Origin: Paenibacillus sp.
GTDB taxonomy: Bacteria > Bacillota > Bacilli > Paenibacillales > YIM-B00363
Assembly: GCF_031177825.1 (NCBI RefSeq)
Contig: NZ_JAPSKE010000003.1
Coordinates: 124,001-188,000 of the forward strand
Reading direction: 5' to 3'
Length of the DNA stretch: 64,000 nt
Below, in pieces: positions 1-10,100 of the stretch. Every line of letters starts with the position of its first letter. Position 1 is the stretch's first letter. Position numbers and translations under genes: made by a program. The notes below the pieces were generated by a model. It saw only the letters and a list, made by a program, of their open reading frames with translations. It was not told the DNA's origin and ran no database searches.

Positions 1-732
1 CCTTCCGGCAGCGCGCCGCTCGTTACGATCAACAGCCCGATCGTCGGAAGCGTGCATCCGATTGGGGGCGATGTGGTCGTCGACGTGAACGCCAGAGATT
101 CGGACGGCTCCGTAAGCAGGGTGGAGTACACGCTGAATGGACAGTCGATCGGCCAATCCACGGCGGCGCCATTCGGAATGACGATTCCGAATCTGGCGGA
201 GGGCATATATACGTTATCGGCCGTCGTCTTTGACGATGACGGGCTGTCCTCGAATTCCGGCGAAGTGTTGTTCGTCGTCAGCGACGATCCGCATATGACG
301 GCGAATACGACCTGGCAGAATCAAGCGATCGCACCGAAGAACGGCACGTTCCAGGTTGCATTCGACATCATTCCGTTGTCGGACGCGGTGAACGGAATCG
401 CTGGGTTCGGATCGGGAACCGTCGATGCTTACAGCGAAGCCGCTGCGGTAGTCCGATTCGGCCCGGGCGGCGTCATCGATGCTCGCAACGGCTCCGCGTA
501 CAACGCGCTTACTTCCATTCCTTACGAGAAGGGGAAGAGGTATCGTGTCGTTATGGATATTAACGTCGTGTCGCACACGTACAGCGTATACGTCACGCCT
601 GAAGGCGGAAGCCAGCAAACGGTCGGAATCAATTATTTGTTCCGTACGGAGCAGCAAGCAGTTACCCAGCTCGATCACTTCGTCGTGTATGCTGCGACAG
701 GGTCATTCTTACAACTAGGCGCGGTTCAGTAA
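1..732 (+). CDS. C-terminal end of a secreted Ig-like-domain protein (5' end outside window)
   Basis: The reading frame is open from base 1, so this is the tail of a longer gene and the GTG at 52 is not a real start. Residues 1 to about 80 form an Ig-like beta-sandwich of the type used as a linker in extracellular polysaccharide-active enzymes (GGDVVVDVNARDSDGSVSRV, then a YTLSAVVFDDDGLSS strand pair). The last 140 residues form a second beta-rich module with no cysteines (NTTWQNQAIAPKNGTFQVAF to FLQLGAVQ) that resembles C-terminal modules of secreted polysaccharide lyases. The missing N-terminal part is probably the catalytic domain. Its position just before a sugar-importer locus suggests a role in breaking down the same glycan outside the cell; that role is inferred, not seen. 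Confidence 0.7.
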   Translation, partial: PSGSAPLVTINSPIVGSVHPIGGDVVVDVNARDSDGSVSRVEYTLNGQSIGQSTAAPFGMTIPNLAEGIYTLSAVVFDDDGLSSNSGEVLFVVSDDPHMTANTTWQNQAIAPKNGTFQVAFDIIPLSDAVNGIAGFGSGTVDAYSEAAAVVRFGPGGVIDARNGSAYNALTSIPYEKGKRYRVVMDINVVSHTYSVYVTPEGGSQQTVGINYLFRTEQQAVTQLDHFVVYAATGSFLQLGAVQ

Positions 733-750
733 GTTTTCATTATATACCGG

Positions 751-786
751 CTGCGAGTCGCGAGGATGGTTTGTCGCGGCTCGCAG
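751..786 (+). terminator. Hairpin after the secreted protein gene
   Basis: CTGCGAGTCGCGA pairs with a near-complement ending in CTCGCAG around a short loop, 18 bases after the stop codon. The uridine run is poor (TCGTCGTTTG), so termination strength is uncertain. Confidence 0.5.
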
Positions 787-820
787 TCGTCGTTTGTCGG
801 TTTGAAGGGGGGCATTTTCG

Positions 821-3088
821 GTGGTAAAGAGAGGGTTTTATCTAAAACTGTTATACATGTTCGTCCTTATCATTTTTACGTATACGTTGATCGTTTTAGG
901 GTTTTTATTTTATAAAGACAATGAAATTACCGATCTGCAATTGGAGCATTCTTATGTTGCCTTCCTCGAACAAGCGAAGGAGCGGATGGATACGAAGCTT
1001 CAAGTCGCGAACAATGTCATTTCGCAGCTTTCCATCGACAGCGAGCTGCTGGAATTCGGCGCCAATGCAACCATCGACTATTATAACGTAACGAAATTGT
1101 ATCAGATGATCCGGAGCGATGCGGCTCCCTTTTCCCAATTTGGGTTCCGAGTGGCCGTCACCAAACCGCAGGAGAAGATCGTGATCACCACGGCGCAGTC
1201 GACGGACAAACAAAGGTACTACCAGGAGATCGAATTCACCGAGGACCACATCCGACAGGTCGAGCGGTTCATGGAGGAGCCTTCCTCTAGCAGCGATCTC
1301 ATCTTGCTTCAAGGGCAAGAGCAAGCCGAGCAACCGTTTATGACGATCGTTCGGAAGGTTCGGCTGACCAACGGGTCGACGGTCGTATTTTTTCTCACGT
1401 TCGAAACCGAATACTTCCTTCCGGTCGTGCAAGCCGGGCAGGATGAAAGCTTCGGCATCGTACAAGCGGACGGGATCGTGGCGCTGAACGCCTCGCAGCC
1501 GAGCCTTTACCGCCTTCTGGATGCAAGCCTTTTGCAAAAAATCGGTCAAGCAAGGTTTTTCGACACATCGTTTTCCAAGCTTTCGTTATCCGGGTATACA
1601 GTTCGCTATGTGTCGTCGACGATGATGCCGAGTTGGAAGTATGTATACTTCACACCGAATAACTCCGTGCGGGACCGGGTTTCCGATATCCTGTGGCGAG
1701 CGCTGCCGATGTATGTGCTGTTCGCCGCGGCCGGGATTTTGCTTACGTTCTTCGCCACGAATCGGGCCTATGTGCCGATTCGGGAGCTGGTCGCTGTATT
1801 TCGAGGCTATGAGAAGCAATCCCCCACCAAAGATGACTTACAATTCGTTCAAGAGACGGCCTCCCGAATCCGTACCGACAATGAAAGATTGCGAGAGACA
1901 CTGGAGCAGTACACGGTGCCGCTAAGGGTCAAATGGCTGCGCGACCTGTTGAACGGGCTTGCGCAGGCCGAAGGAACGCAACCGGATTCCTCCGAATACC
2001 GTACTCTGATTTCGAACGAAGGGTCGAACGTTTGTTTTATCGAGATGGTCAACTATTCCGAATGGGTCGAGGCGTATTCGGAGGAAGGCATCTCCTTGAT
2101 TCGCGCTCAAATCATGGAATCGATCGCATCCGCCTTCCAGGAGCATATGGAGTACGAGTTGTTGGAGTGGGACTATAAGCGCTTTGTGATGATCGTGAAG
2201 CATTCGGATGTACCGGAGTTCCGGAAAGTCGGCTCCGCTCTGTTCGTGCAATTGGAAAAGCAGTTCAACGTTCGGTTGGCCGCGGCGATCGGATCCGTCG
2301 CGCCTTCCCTCGCGCACATTCATCACTCGATGAAAGAAGCCGAGTACATCATGGAGCAGCGCTTTCCTCTCGATCAACGACCGTTCCTCGTGATCGAAGA
2401 TGTAAGCGTGCTTTCGAAGGACCAATATTATTTCCCGATGGACAAGGAACGCGAGATCGTCGATCATATCGTTCGCGGCAAGCGCGAACCGGCCATGTCC
2501 GCGCTCGATTATATCTTGGAGCGCAACTTGGGCAAGGAGGATTCTCCGGATAGCGATGCGATGAAGCAACTATTGCTGGGACTCGTAACGACGGTGAATC
2601 GAATTTTGCAGCATGTGCAGCAGCCTAGCGAATTGCAGCTCGGCAAGGGGATTTCGTTATATCAGGAATTTCTGAAATGCAGCACGAAGGAAGAGCTGAA
2701 GCAACGCGTATTCGATTGTTTCGATCAGCTGCTTTCGCTCATGAGCGAAGAGAAGGAACAGCTTGCTCATTCGCAAGCCGACAGGATGGTAGAATTTATC
2801 CGCGAGCATTATTCGAAGGACATTTCGTTAGCCGACGTAGCGGAACATCTCAATCTTTCTCCAGGCTACGTCAGCACGATGTTTAAGCAGTACACCAAAG
2901 AGAACTTTAAAGATTATTTAAATAAACATCGGATTCGGGTCGCGAAAGAAATTCTTGAAAACGATAAGAACGCCAAGGTCAACGAAGTGGCGTTCAGGGT
3001 CGGTTGCAACAATGTATACACCTTCATAAGGATGTTCAAAAAGTACGAGGGCACCTCGCCTGGAGCATACGCCAAAAATCAAGAATAA
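821..3088 (+). CDS. Membrane-anchored AraC-family transcriptional regulator
   Basis: 755 residues. One transmembrane segment lies near residues 9-31, a roughly 260-residue extracellular sensor region follows, a second segment is near 293-316, and a C-terminal AraC/XylS DNA-binding pair of helix-turn-helices covers about 656-752 (ADVAEHLNLSPGYVSTMFKQ, then NEVAFRVGCNNVYTFIRMFK). This is the YesN/YtdP-like arrangement that in Paenibacillaceae usually sits beside LplABC-type sugar importers and activates them. The GTG start at 821 has AAGGGGGG eight bases upstream. It is followed by its own terminator and then by the importer genes, so the importer is its likely target. The signal it senses is unknown. 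Confidence 0.9.
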   Translation: MVKRGFYLKLLYMFVLIIFTYTLIVLGFLFYKDNEITDLQLEHSYVAFLEQAKERMDTKLQVANNVISQLSIDSELLEFGANATIDYYNVTKLYQMIRSDAAPFSQFGFRVAVTKPQEKIVITTAQSTDKQRYYQEIEFTEDHIRQVERFMEEPSSSSDLILLQGQEQAEQPFMTIVRKVRLTNGSTVVFFLTFETEYFLPVVQAGQDESFGIVQADGIVALNASQPSLYRLLDASLLQKIGQARFFDTSFSKLSLSGYTVRYVSSTMMPSWKYVYFTPNNSVRDRVSDILWRALPMYVLFAAAGILLTFFATNRAYVPIRELVAVFRGYEKQSPTKDDLQFVQETASRIRTDNERLRETLEQYTVPLRVKWLRDLLNGLAQAEGTQPDSSEYRTLISNEGSNVCFIEMVNYSEWVEAYSEEGISLIRAQIMESIASAFQEHMEYELLEWDYKRFVMIVKHSDVPEFRKVGSALFVQLEKQFNVRLAAAIGSVAPSLAHIHHSMKEAEYIMEQRFPLDQRPFLVIEDVSVLSKDQYYFPMDKEREIVDHIVRGKREPAMSALDYILERNLGKEDSPDSDAMKQLLLGLVTTVNRILQHVQQPSELQLGKGISLYQEFLKCSTKEELKQRVFDCFDQLLSLMSEEKEQLAHSQADRMVEFIREHYSKDISLADVAEHLNLSPGYVSTMFKQYTKENFKDYLNKHRIRVAKEILENDKNAKVNEVAFRVGCNNVYTFIRMFKKYEGTSPGAYAKNQE

Positions 3089-3092
3089 CGCG

Positions 3093-3124
3093 AAGACGCA
3101 TGAACGCAATGCGTCTTTTTCTTT
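3093..3124 (+). terminator. Rho-independent terminator after the AraC regulator
   Basis: AAGACGCAT, a loop, and ATGCGTCTTTTTCTTTT form a compact stem followed by a T-rich run, a few bases after the stop codon. Confidence 0.85.
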
Positions 3125-3222
3125 TGTCTGCGCACGCTAAAATTGCGTTTCTTCGCGATGATTGCGCTTTCTTCGGAGGCGTGAATAAACCGCAATCCGT
3201 AGAAAGAATGTATATATACTTC

Positions 3223-3236
3223 TGCAAGCGTTTCCC
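3223..3236 (+). promoter_or_regulatory. Possible cre (CcpA) site upstream of the importer operon
   Basis: TGCAAGCGTTTCCC matches the catabolite-response consensus TGNAANCGNWWNCA at all defined positions but the last. It lies about 60 bases before the permease start, downstream of an AT-rich stretch (TATATATACT), a position suited to catabolite repression of a sugar operon. Confidence 0.5.
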
Positions 3237-3297
3237 ATAAATTTGAGCGTGTGAAGCGCCGCCAGAGAGAACCAAAATATAGAGAGGGAGAAATCAA

Positions 3298-4242
3298 GTG
3301 AATGTATCGCAGTTACCCGCAAATAAGGACCTAATGTTTCGTCGGTTGATTAAAGATTTGTTGCGCGATCGCAGGCTGTATTTCATGCTGATCCCGTTCG
3401 TCCTGTGGTATATCGTGTTCCTGTATAAGCCGATGTACGGGCTCGTCATCGCATTTAAAGACTATAGCGTCTTCAGAGGCATTGCGGACAGTCCGTGGGT
3501 AGGATTCGAAAATTTCCAGCTGTTCTTTAACAGTCCCTATTTTTCGCGAACCTTAATCAACACCGTCATGATCAGCTTTTACAGTCTGATCTTCGCCTTC
3601 CCCGCGCCGATTATCCTGGCGCTGCTGTTGAACGAGGTGCGCAATCGCGTGTTTAAACGTTGGGTCCAAACCTTGACCTATTTGCCGCACTTTATCTCCG
3701 TCGTCGTGGTGGCGGGCATCGTAACGAACTTCCTCGCTCCTACGACTGGGATCGTGAACCACTTCATCGCGTTGTTCGGAGGGGAGAGGCAGTACTTCTT
3801 GGTCAACCCGGACTATTTCCGGACGATATTCATCGGCATGGGCATTTGGAAGGATGTCGGCTTTAACGCCATTATCTACTTGGCCGCCTTGTCCGCCGTC
3901 AATCCGGAGCTTTACGAAGCGGCTGTGATCGACGGCGCGAATCGGTGGAAGCAGACGCTGCATATTACGCTTCCGGGCATTTGGCCGACGGTCTCCATCA
4001 TGCTGATCCTCGCCATCGGGAACCTGCTCGATGTCAGCTACGAGACGATCATCTTGCTGTACCAACCCGCGACGTACGCAACGGCGGACGTCATCAGCAC
4101 CTATGTGTATCGAAGCGGGATTCAAGAGATGAAGTATGGCTTGTCGGTAGCCGTCGGTCTGTTTAACTCGTTGGTCGGTTTCATCCTGATCATCGCCGCC
4201 AACCGATTAAGCAACAAACTGACGCAAAACGGATTATGGTAG
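3298..4242 (+). CDS. Sugar ABC transporter permease, LplB type
   Basis: 314 residues with six predicted membrane helices and the cytoplasmic coupling loop EAAVIDGANRWKQTLHITLP, the EAA motif that docks on the ATPase. It belongs to the binding-protein-dependent sugar permeases of the LplB/YtcP group (CUT1), which import oligosaccharides across the cell membrane. The GTG start at 3298 has GAGGGAG seven bases upstream. It is followed after ten bases by the partner permease. No ATPase gene is present here, as is usual for this class, where a shared MsmX-like ATPase serves several importers. Confidence 0.92.
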   Translation: MNVSQLPANKDLMFRRLIKDLLRDRRLYFMLIPFVLWYIVFLYKPMYGLVIAFKDYSVFRGIADSPWVGFENFQLFFNSPYFSRTLINTVMISFYSLIFAFPAPIILALLLNEVRNRVFKRWVQTLTYLPHFISVVVVAGIVTNFLAPTTGIVNHFIALFGGERQYFLVNPDYFRTIFIGMGIWKDVGFNAIIYLAALSAVNPELYEAAVIDGANRWKQTLHITLPGIWPTVSIMLILAIGNLLDVSYETIILLYQPATYATADVISTYVYRSGIQEMKYGLSVAVGLFNSLVGFILIIAANRLSNKLTQNGLW

Positions 4243-4252
4243 GTGGACGAAG

Positions 4253-5128
4253 ATGACACAATCGGTCGGCGAAAAATGGTTTGCCGTATGTAACTATTTC
4301 ATCCTAGCTGTGCTGGCAGCCGCTTGTATCTACCCGTTCTTATATGTTTTATCGGCTTCGATCAGCTCGGCGGACGCAGTAAAGACCGGGAAAGTGCTAT
4401 TGTTTCCGCTAGGCGTCAACTTCGAATCTTATGAGAGGGTGTTGAGCGAGCGGGGCATCTGGATCGGATACGCCAATACGATCTATTACACGTTCTTCGG
4501 AACCTTGGTCAGCATGGCGTTGTCGATTGCCGGGGCGTATCCGTTATCGAAGAAGCGTCTGCGCGGGAGAAGATTTCTCGGTCTATTCATCGTCTTCACG
4601 ATGATGTTTAATGCCGGGATGATCCCCTTCTATTTGAACCTGCGGGAGATGGGCCTGCTCAATTCACGGATGGGCATTATCCTTCCCTTTGCGATCTCTA
4701 CATTTCTTGTCATAATCATGCGAACCTTCTTCCAGTCCATACCGGAAGAGCTTGAAGAAGCTTCCAAGATGGATGGCGGCTCGGATTGGCAAATCTTATG
4801 GAACGTATACTTGCCCCTGTCCAAGCCCGCGTTAGCGACGGTCGGGCTGTTCTACGCGATCAGCCGGTGGAATGGTTACTTCTGGTCGATGATTTTGTTA
4901 ACCGACGAGTCGAAGATTCCTCTGCAGGTTCTGCTCAATAAGTTGATCGTAGAGATGAAAATCAGCGAGGAGATGCTGCAGACGACAGGCGTACAGACCG
5001 TATCCGTGTCGCAAGAGACGGTCATTTACGCCACGATCGTGGTCGCCATCCTTCCGATGGTCGTTCTCTATCCTTTCATCCAGAAGTATTTTGCGCAGGG
5101 GATGATGATCGGCTCGTTAAAGGAATAA
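4253..5128 (+). CDS. Carbohydrate ABC transporter permease, YtcP type
   Basis: 291 residues, six predicted helices, EAA loop EASKMDGGSDWQILWNVYLP near residues 168-187. It forms the membrane channel together with the preceding LplB-type permease. The C-terminus IQKYFAQGMMIGSLKE is a typical family ending. The ATG start has GGTGG six bases upstream. The gene is ten bases from its partner and about 125 bases before the binding lipoprotein gene, so all three are probably one transcript. Confidence 0.92.
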   Translation: MTQSVGEKWFAVCNYFILAVLAAACIYPFLYVLSASISSADAVKTGKVLLFPLGVNFESYERVLSERGIWIGYANTIYYTFFGTLVSMALSIAGAYPLSKKRLRGRRFLGLFIVFTMMFNAGMIPFYLNLREMGLLNSRMGIILPFAISTFLVIIMRTFFQSIPEELEEASKMDGGSDWQILWNVYLPLSKPALATVGLFYAISRWNGYFWSMILLTDESKIPLQVLLNKLIVEMKISEEMLQTTGVQTVSVSQETVIYATIVVAILPMVVLYPFIQKYFAQGMMIGSLKE

Positions 5129-5253
5129 CGGATCTAAACCTGAGGGCTGCCGCGAAAGGAGGGATGCCATGGCCGGCGGAAAAAAGTGTCGAACGATTCG
5201 GAAAGCTGTAAAATGATCTCTACTAATTATCGATGAGAAAGGTTGGGTCCAAA

Positions 5254-6879
5254 ATGGATTTCAAGAACAAAAGGTTCGTCACGACTGGTTGCCTTGTCAT
5301 GGCGTTGGCGCTGCTCGCTTCCGCCTGCTCTCCGGGACAGCAGGGCCAACAAACCGCAGAGCAACCGAAGCCAGCGGAGCAAGAAGAGCAAGAGGCGCAG
5401 ACCCCTGCTCCGGCTGCGGATGCCCCTCAAGCCGAGGCGCCTACCTTCCTAGCAAGTGAAACTCCAGCGGAGTTATCCATCCACCTGCTGTACGGCGGCA
5501 AGCCGTTCGATAAGACATGGCCCGTGTTCGTCAGAGCGGCGGAGCTAACGAATGTGACGCTCAACGGAACCATTCCGCCCTCGATGACCGACGGCAAAGA
5601 AGCGTTCAACCTGATGATGACCTCCGGAGAAATTTCCGACATTGTCATGACCAACAAAGATAACTTCGTCCGTTACGGGCAAGAAGGCGCCTTCCTTCCA
5701 TTGAACGAATACATGGACCATGCGCCGAACCTTAAGAAGTTTTTCGACGAGCACCCTGAGGTGCTGTCCTTCGCGACGGCGCCGGACGGCAATTTGTATT
5801 GGATTCCGTTCGTACCGGACGGCAACCCGGCGCAGGGCTGGTTTATCCGTCAGGATTGGCTCGATAAGCTGGACTTGAAGGCGCCAGAGACGATCGAAGA
5901 TTATTACAACGTGCTGAAAGCGTTCCGGGAGCAGGATCCGAACGGGAACGGCGAGAAGGACGAAGTGCCGTTCTTCGGCGTGTCGGGCCTCTGGAGCGTC
6001 ATGGAGCTTCTTCCGTATTGGGACTCCAAGGGCGGCTTTTATGCGAAAGACGGCAAGGTCTACTACGGTCCGAATGAACCGGCTTTCAAGACAGGCATGG
6101 CCAACATCGCCAAGTGGTATGCGGAAGGGTTAATCGACAAGGAGATTTTTACGCGCGGGGGATCGGGACGCGATGTGCTGTTCGGCGACAATCTCGGCGG
6201 CTCCGTTCATTTCTGGTTCGGCAGCACGGCCGCATACAATGACAAGCTGAAGGACACGGTGCCCGGTTTCAACCTTCAAGTCATGGCGCCTCCGGCCGAC
6301 GTGAACGGCGTGAAGAAGGAAGAGACGAAGCGGGATTACGTCGGTACGAACGGTTGGGGCTTGTCCAGCAAGGTCGCAAATCCGGAAGTCGCGATGAAAT
6401 ACTTCGATTTCTGGTTCACCGAAGAAGGACGCCGTCTGGAGAACTTCGGCATCGAGGGCGTAACGTACGCGATGGTCGACGGAAAGCCGAAGTTTATGCA
6501 AGAGCTGATCGACAGCGGGAATGTAACCAACAAGCTGCTGGAAATCGGGGCGCAGCTGCAGTTCGGGTTCCATCAGGATTTCGAATACGAGAAGCAATGG
6601 CTGAATCCGGTCGCGGCCAAGGGGATTGAGATGTACGACGCCAACAACTATTACATGGAACAGTTCCCGAAAATCATTTTCACGCCGGAAGAACAAAAAG
6701 TTTACGACCGCGTCTACCCCGGCATTAAGACGTTCGTCGAAGAGACGGTGCAGAAGTGGACGCTCGGCGCGGAATCCGTCGAAGAGGGGTACGACGCTTA
6801 CCATCAGCGGCTGAAGGATCTGGGCGTCGACGAGCTGGTTGCGATTCACCAATCGGCGTACGAGCGAGCAGTAAAATAA
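5254..6879 (+). CDS. Extracellular sugar-binding lipoprotein, LplA type
   Basis: 541 residues from ATG 5254, chosen over the in-frame ATG at 5233 because AAAGG lies at a normal distance before it and it gives a clean signal peptide. The lipobox is LLASAC, with cleavage before the cysteine and lipid anchoring to the outer face of the membrane, followed by a low-complexity Gln/Glu/Pro/Ala linker. The rest is a bilobed solute-binding domain of the large LplA class (about 500 residues). It delivers an oligosaccharide to the two upstream permeases. Ligand identity cannot be read from sequence; the downstream enzymes suggest a mannose-, rhamnose- or uronate-containing glycan. Confidence 0.92.
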   Translation: MDFKNKRFVTTGCLVMALALLASACSPGQQGQQTAEQPKPAEQEEQEAQTPAPAADAPQAEAPTFLASETPAELSIHLLYGGKPFDKTWPVFVRAAELTNVTLNGTIPPSMTDGKEAFNLMMTSGEISDIVMTNKDNFVRYGQEGAFLPLNEYMDHAPNLKKFFDEHPEVLSFATAPDGNLYWIPFVPDGNPAQGWFIRQDWLDKLDLKAPETIEDYYNVLKAFREQDPNGNGEKDEVPFFGVSGLWSVMELLPYWDSKGGFYAKDGKVYYGPNEPAFKTGMANIAKWYAEGLIDKEIFTRGGSGRDVLFGDNLGGSVHFWFGSTAAYNDKLKDTVPGFNLQVMAPPADVNGVKKEETKRDYVGTNGWGLSSKVANPEVAMKYFDFWFTEEGRRLENFGIEGVTYAMVDGKPKFMQELIDSGNVTNKLLEIGAQLQFGFHQDFEYEKQWLNPVAAKGIEMYDANNYYMEQFPKIIFTPEEQKVYDRVYPGIKTFVEETVQKWTLGAESVEEGYDAYHQRLKDLGVDELVAIHQSAYERAVK

Positions 6880-7040
6880 CGGCGTACGATTTCTTTCCGA
6901 TCTGCCCAACTCGGCCGGCAACGCCGATCCTACCGCAGAGGCGATGCTTCCGCTTAAATTCGGCGCGACAGCGCTGAAGTCTCGGCTTCTGGCGATGCTA
7001 GACGAACTGGGGTCGTTGCTGTAACCCTGAATGAAAATCA

Positions 7041-7083
7041 AAAAGCCCTCGGCGCGGGTTCAATCCGCCGGGGGACTTTCATT
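7041..7083 (+). terminator. Terminator after the importer operon
   Basis: AAAGCCCTCGGCG pairs with CGCCGGGGGACTTT, allowing one bulge. It lies between the binding-protein gene and the mannosidase start and separates importer from enzyme genes, or sets up partial read-through. Confidence 0.65.
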
Positions 7084-7111
7084 TGTACGAGTGAAGGGAC
7101 GGGGATCCGTC

Positions 7112-10100
7112 ATGTTATGGACGAAGGAAAAACTCGCCGCGCGAATTCATGAACTGGAGGCATTTCGATACCGAGGCGAAAAAGAAGCGACGGACATGCG
7201 GATGAAGGAAGACCCCGTAGGCGCGGTGGGGAGCTACCCGCCAGAGGACGGACCATGGCAGGAGATCCAAATCGGAGATCGATGGGTCGGCCGGGACAAA
7301 TATGTATGGCTCTTGTATCAAACCGATATTCCGGCGGAGTGGCAAGGGAAGCGGGTACTCGGACGGTTCGACTTCGGATCGACGGGCGGCGGGGGGAACA
7401 GCGGCTTCGAGTCCTTATTGTTCTTGAACGGGCGGCCGTACCAAGGGGTGGATTCGTACCATCAGGAGGTGTTTCTCCCTGCGGAGCCGACCGGCGGGAA
7501 GGCAGTCTTCCATTTCCGGTTGTGGTCGGGCCTGAACGGGTACGGGAAGGCGGCGCCGATCGAGCATACGATTCGCAGAGCCTCGCTTTGCTGGCTCGAC
7601 GAGGCGACCGACGATCTCTATTTTACGGCGCGTGCGTTGCTGGATACGGTTCGCGTGTTGGACGAACGGCAGCCGGAACGCCATGAGCTGTTGTCGGCGC
7701 TCGACCGCGCGTTCCTGCGGATCGATTGGTCGGCGCCCGGCTCGGACGACTTCTATGCCTCGATCGAGGAAGCCCGGCAGCTCCTCCGCGGAGCGCTTGC
7801 GAAGATGTCGAAGCATCATGCCGTCCACGTGCAATGCATCGGCCACACGCATATCGATGTGGCTTGGCTGTGGCGACTGAAGCATACGCGGGAGAAAGCG
7901 GCTCGTTCCTTTTCCACGGCATTGCGACTTCTGGAGCAGTACCCGGAATATGTGTTTCTTCAGACGCAGCCGCAGCTTTATGCCTACATCAAGTCCGATT
8001 ATCCGGACATATACGAGCAAATCCGGGAGCGCGTTCGCGAAGGCCGATGGGAAGCCGGCGGGGCGATGTGGCTCGAGGCGGATTGCAACCTCGTGTCCGG
8101 AGAATCGTTGGTGCGGCAGCTGCTGTACGGAACGCGGTTTTTCCGAGAGGAGTTCGGCGTAGAATGCCGATATTTGTGGCTGCCCGACGTATTCGGCTAT
8201 AGCTGGGCGCTGCCTCAGATTTTGCTGAAGTCCGGAATCGAAGCGTTTATGACGACGAAGATCAGCTGGAATCAATACAACCGAATGCCGCATGATACGT
8301 TCCTATGGCGAGGGATCGACGGCAGCGAAATTCTGACTCACTTCATTACGACGCCGGATCCCGGGGCGGAGGAGGGCGCTTTCTATTATACGTATAACGG
8401 GGCCGTGACTCCGCAGTCGGTCGTAGGCATCTGGGACGCGTATCGCGATAAGGAGATCAACAGGGAGCTGCTGCTCGCTTACGGGTACGGCGACGGGGGC
8501 GGAGGCGCGAACCGGGAGATGCTGGAGCTTCGCCGGCGTCTGGAGGCGATGCCGGGCTTGCCGCACGTGACGCCGGGGAGGGCGGATGCGTATTTCGATC
8601 GCTTGAAGGAGACGGTCGCGTCCACGGATCGTTACGTGCATACATGGAACGGAGAGCTGTATTTAGAGCTGCATCGCGGAACGTATACAAGCCAGGCCTA
8701 TAACAAACGGGCGAATCGCAAGCTGGAGCTGCGGCTTCGCGAGACGGAATGGATATCCGTCCTCGCGGGCGTGCAGCAAGGAAGCATGGCGTCTTACCCG
8801 AAGCAGGAGCTGGATCGGAGCTGGATGATCCTGCTGCGCAATCAATTCCATGACATTATCCCAGGCTCCTCGATCGGGGAAGTGTACGAGGACTGCCGCG
8901 CGGAATACGCGGAGGCGTTCGGGCTGGCCGATGCGGCATGGTCTCGGTCGGCGCGCGCCTTGACGGCGAGGAGCGCCGGTACGTTCACGATTTTCAACAG
9001 CGCGCCTTGGGAGAGAACGGATCTCGTCTCCATTCCGGTCGAAGCTGGGATGGAAGACGTCGTCTGGCGCGACGGGGAGGGGAACCCGCTTCCCGCGCAA
9101 CGGAATGACGGGATGTGGACGATTCGGGTCGTCGACGTCCCGTCCATGGGGGTTGCGGCGATTCATCGATCGATTCGAGCGAATGACGAAGGCACAACCG
9201 GAATTGATCCCTTCGCACGATTGCCGAACGGGTTCCGGACGCCCTTCTACGAGCTGGAGTGGAATGAATCCGGTCAGCTCGCAAATTTGTACGACCGTAT
9301 TGCGAGGCGGCATGTGCTTGCGCCCGGTCAAGCCGGCAATGTGCTCCAAGTGTTCGAGGACAAACCCAAGGGAAGGCACGAGGCATGGGATATCGACATC
9401 TTTTACCAGGAGAAGATGCGGGTGATCGATCAAGCGGTCTCCATCCAGGTCGTAGAGACAGGGCAGGTACGCGCGGTCATCGGCATGGAATGGTCGTACG
9501 GAAGCTCGCGCATTCGCCAACGAATGATCTTGTATGCCGACGATCGGCGTATCGATTTCGACACGCATGTGGACTGGCACGAACAGCGTCAGCTGCTTAA
9601 AGTTGCATTCCCGGTAAGCATCCATGCCCATGCCGCCACGTTCGACATTCAATTCGGCAATGTGACGCGCCCGACGCATTGGAATACGAGCTGGGATTAT
9701 GGGCGCTTCGAAAGCGTGGGCCATCAATGGGCCGATTTATCGGAACGAGACTACGGGGTCAGCCTATTGAACGACTGTAAATACGGCTACGATATCAAGG
9801 ACAATGTGCTGCGACTGTCGTTAATCAAATCCGCTATGGTACCCGACCCGCATGCCGATCAAGGCGAACACCGTTTCGTCTATGCGCTGCTGCCGCATGT
9901 AGGGGACTGGGTGCAGGGAGGAACGATGCAGGCCGCCTGGCACTTGAACAACCCGCTTGCCTTCTTGGAAGGCAAGCCGGCCGCGAAAGGATTTTCGCTG
10001 CTGTCCGTCGATGGCGATCATGTGTTTATCGATGCGGTCAAGAAGGCTGAGGACGGCGACGACCTGTTCGTACGAGTGCATGAATACACGGGAAGGCGAG

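Noticed and set aside
5169..5216. 15-residue frame MAGGKKCRTIRKAVK with AAAGGAGG upstream, between permease and binding-protein genes
   Set aside because: The ribosome site is good but the peptide is too short to support, and it may be a remnant leader; no family known.
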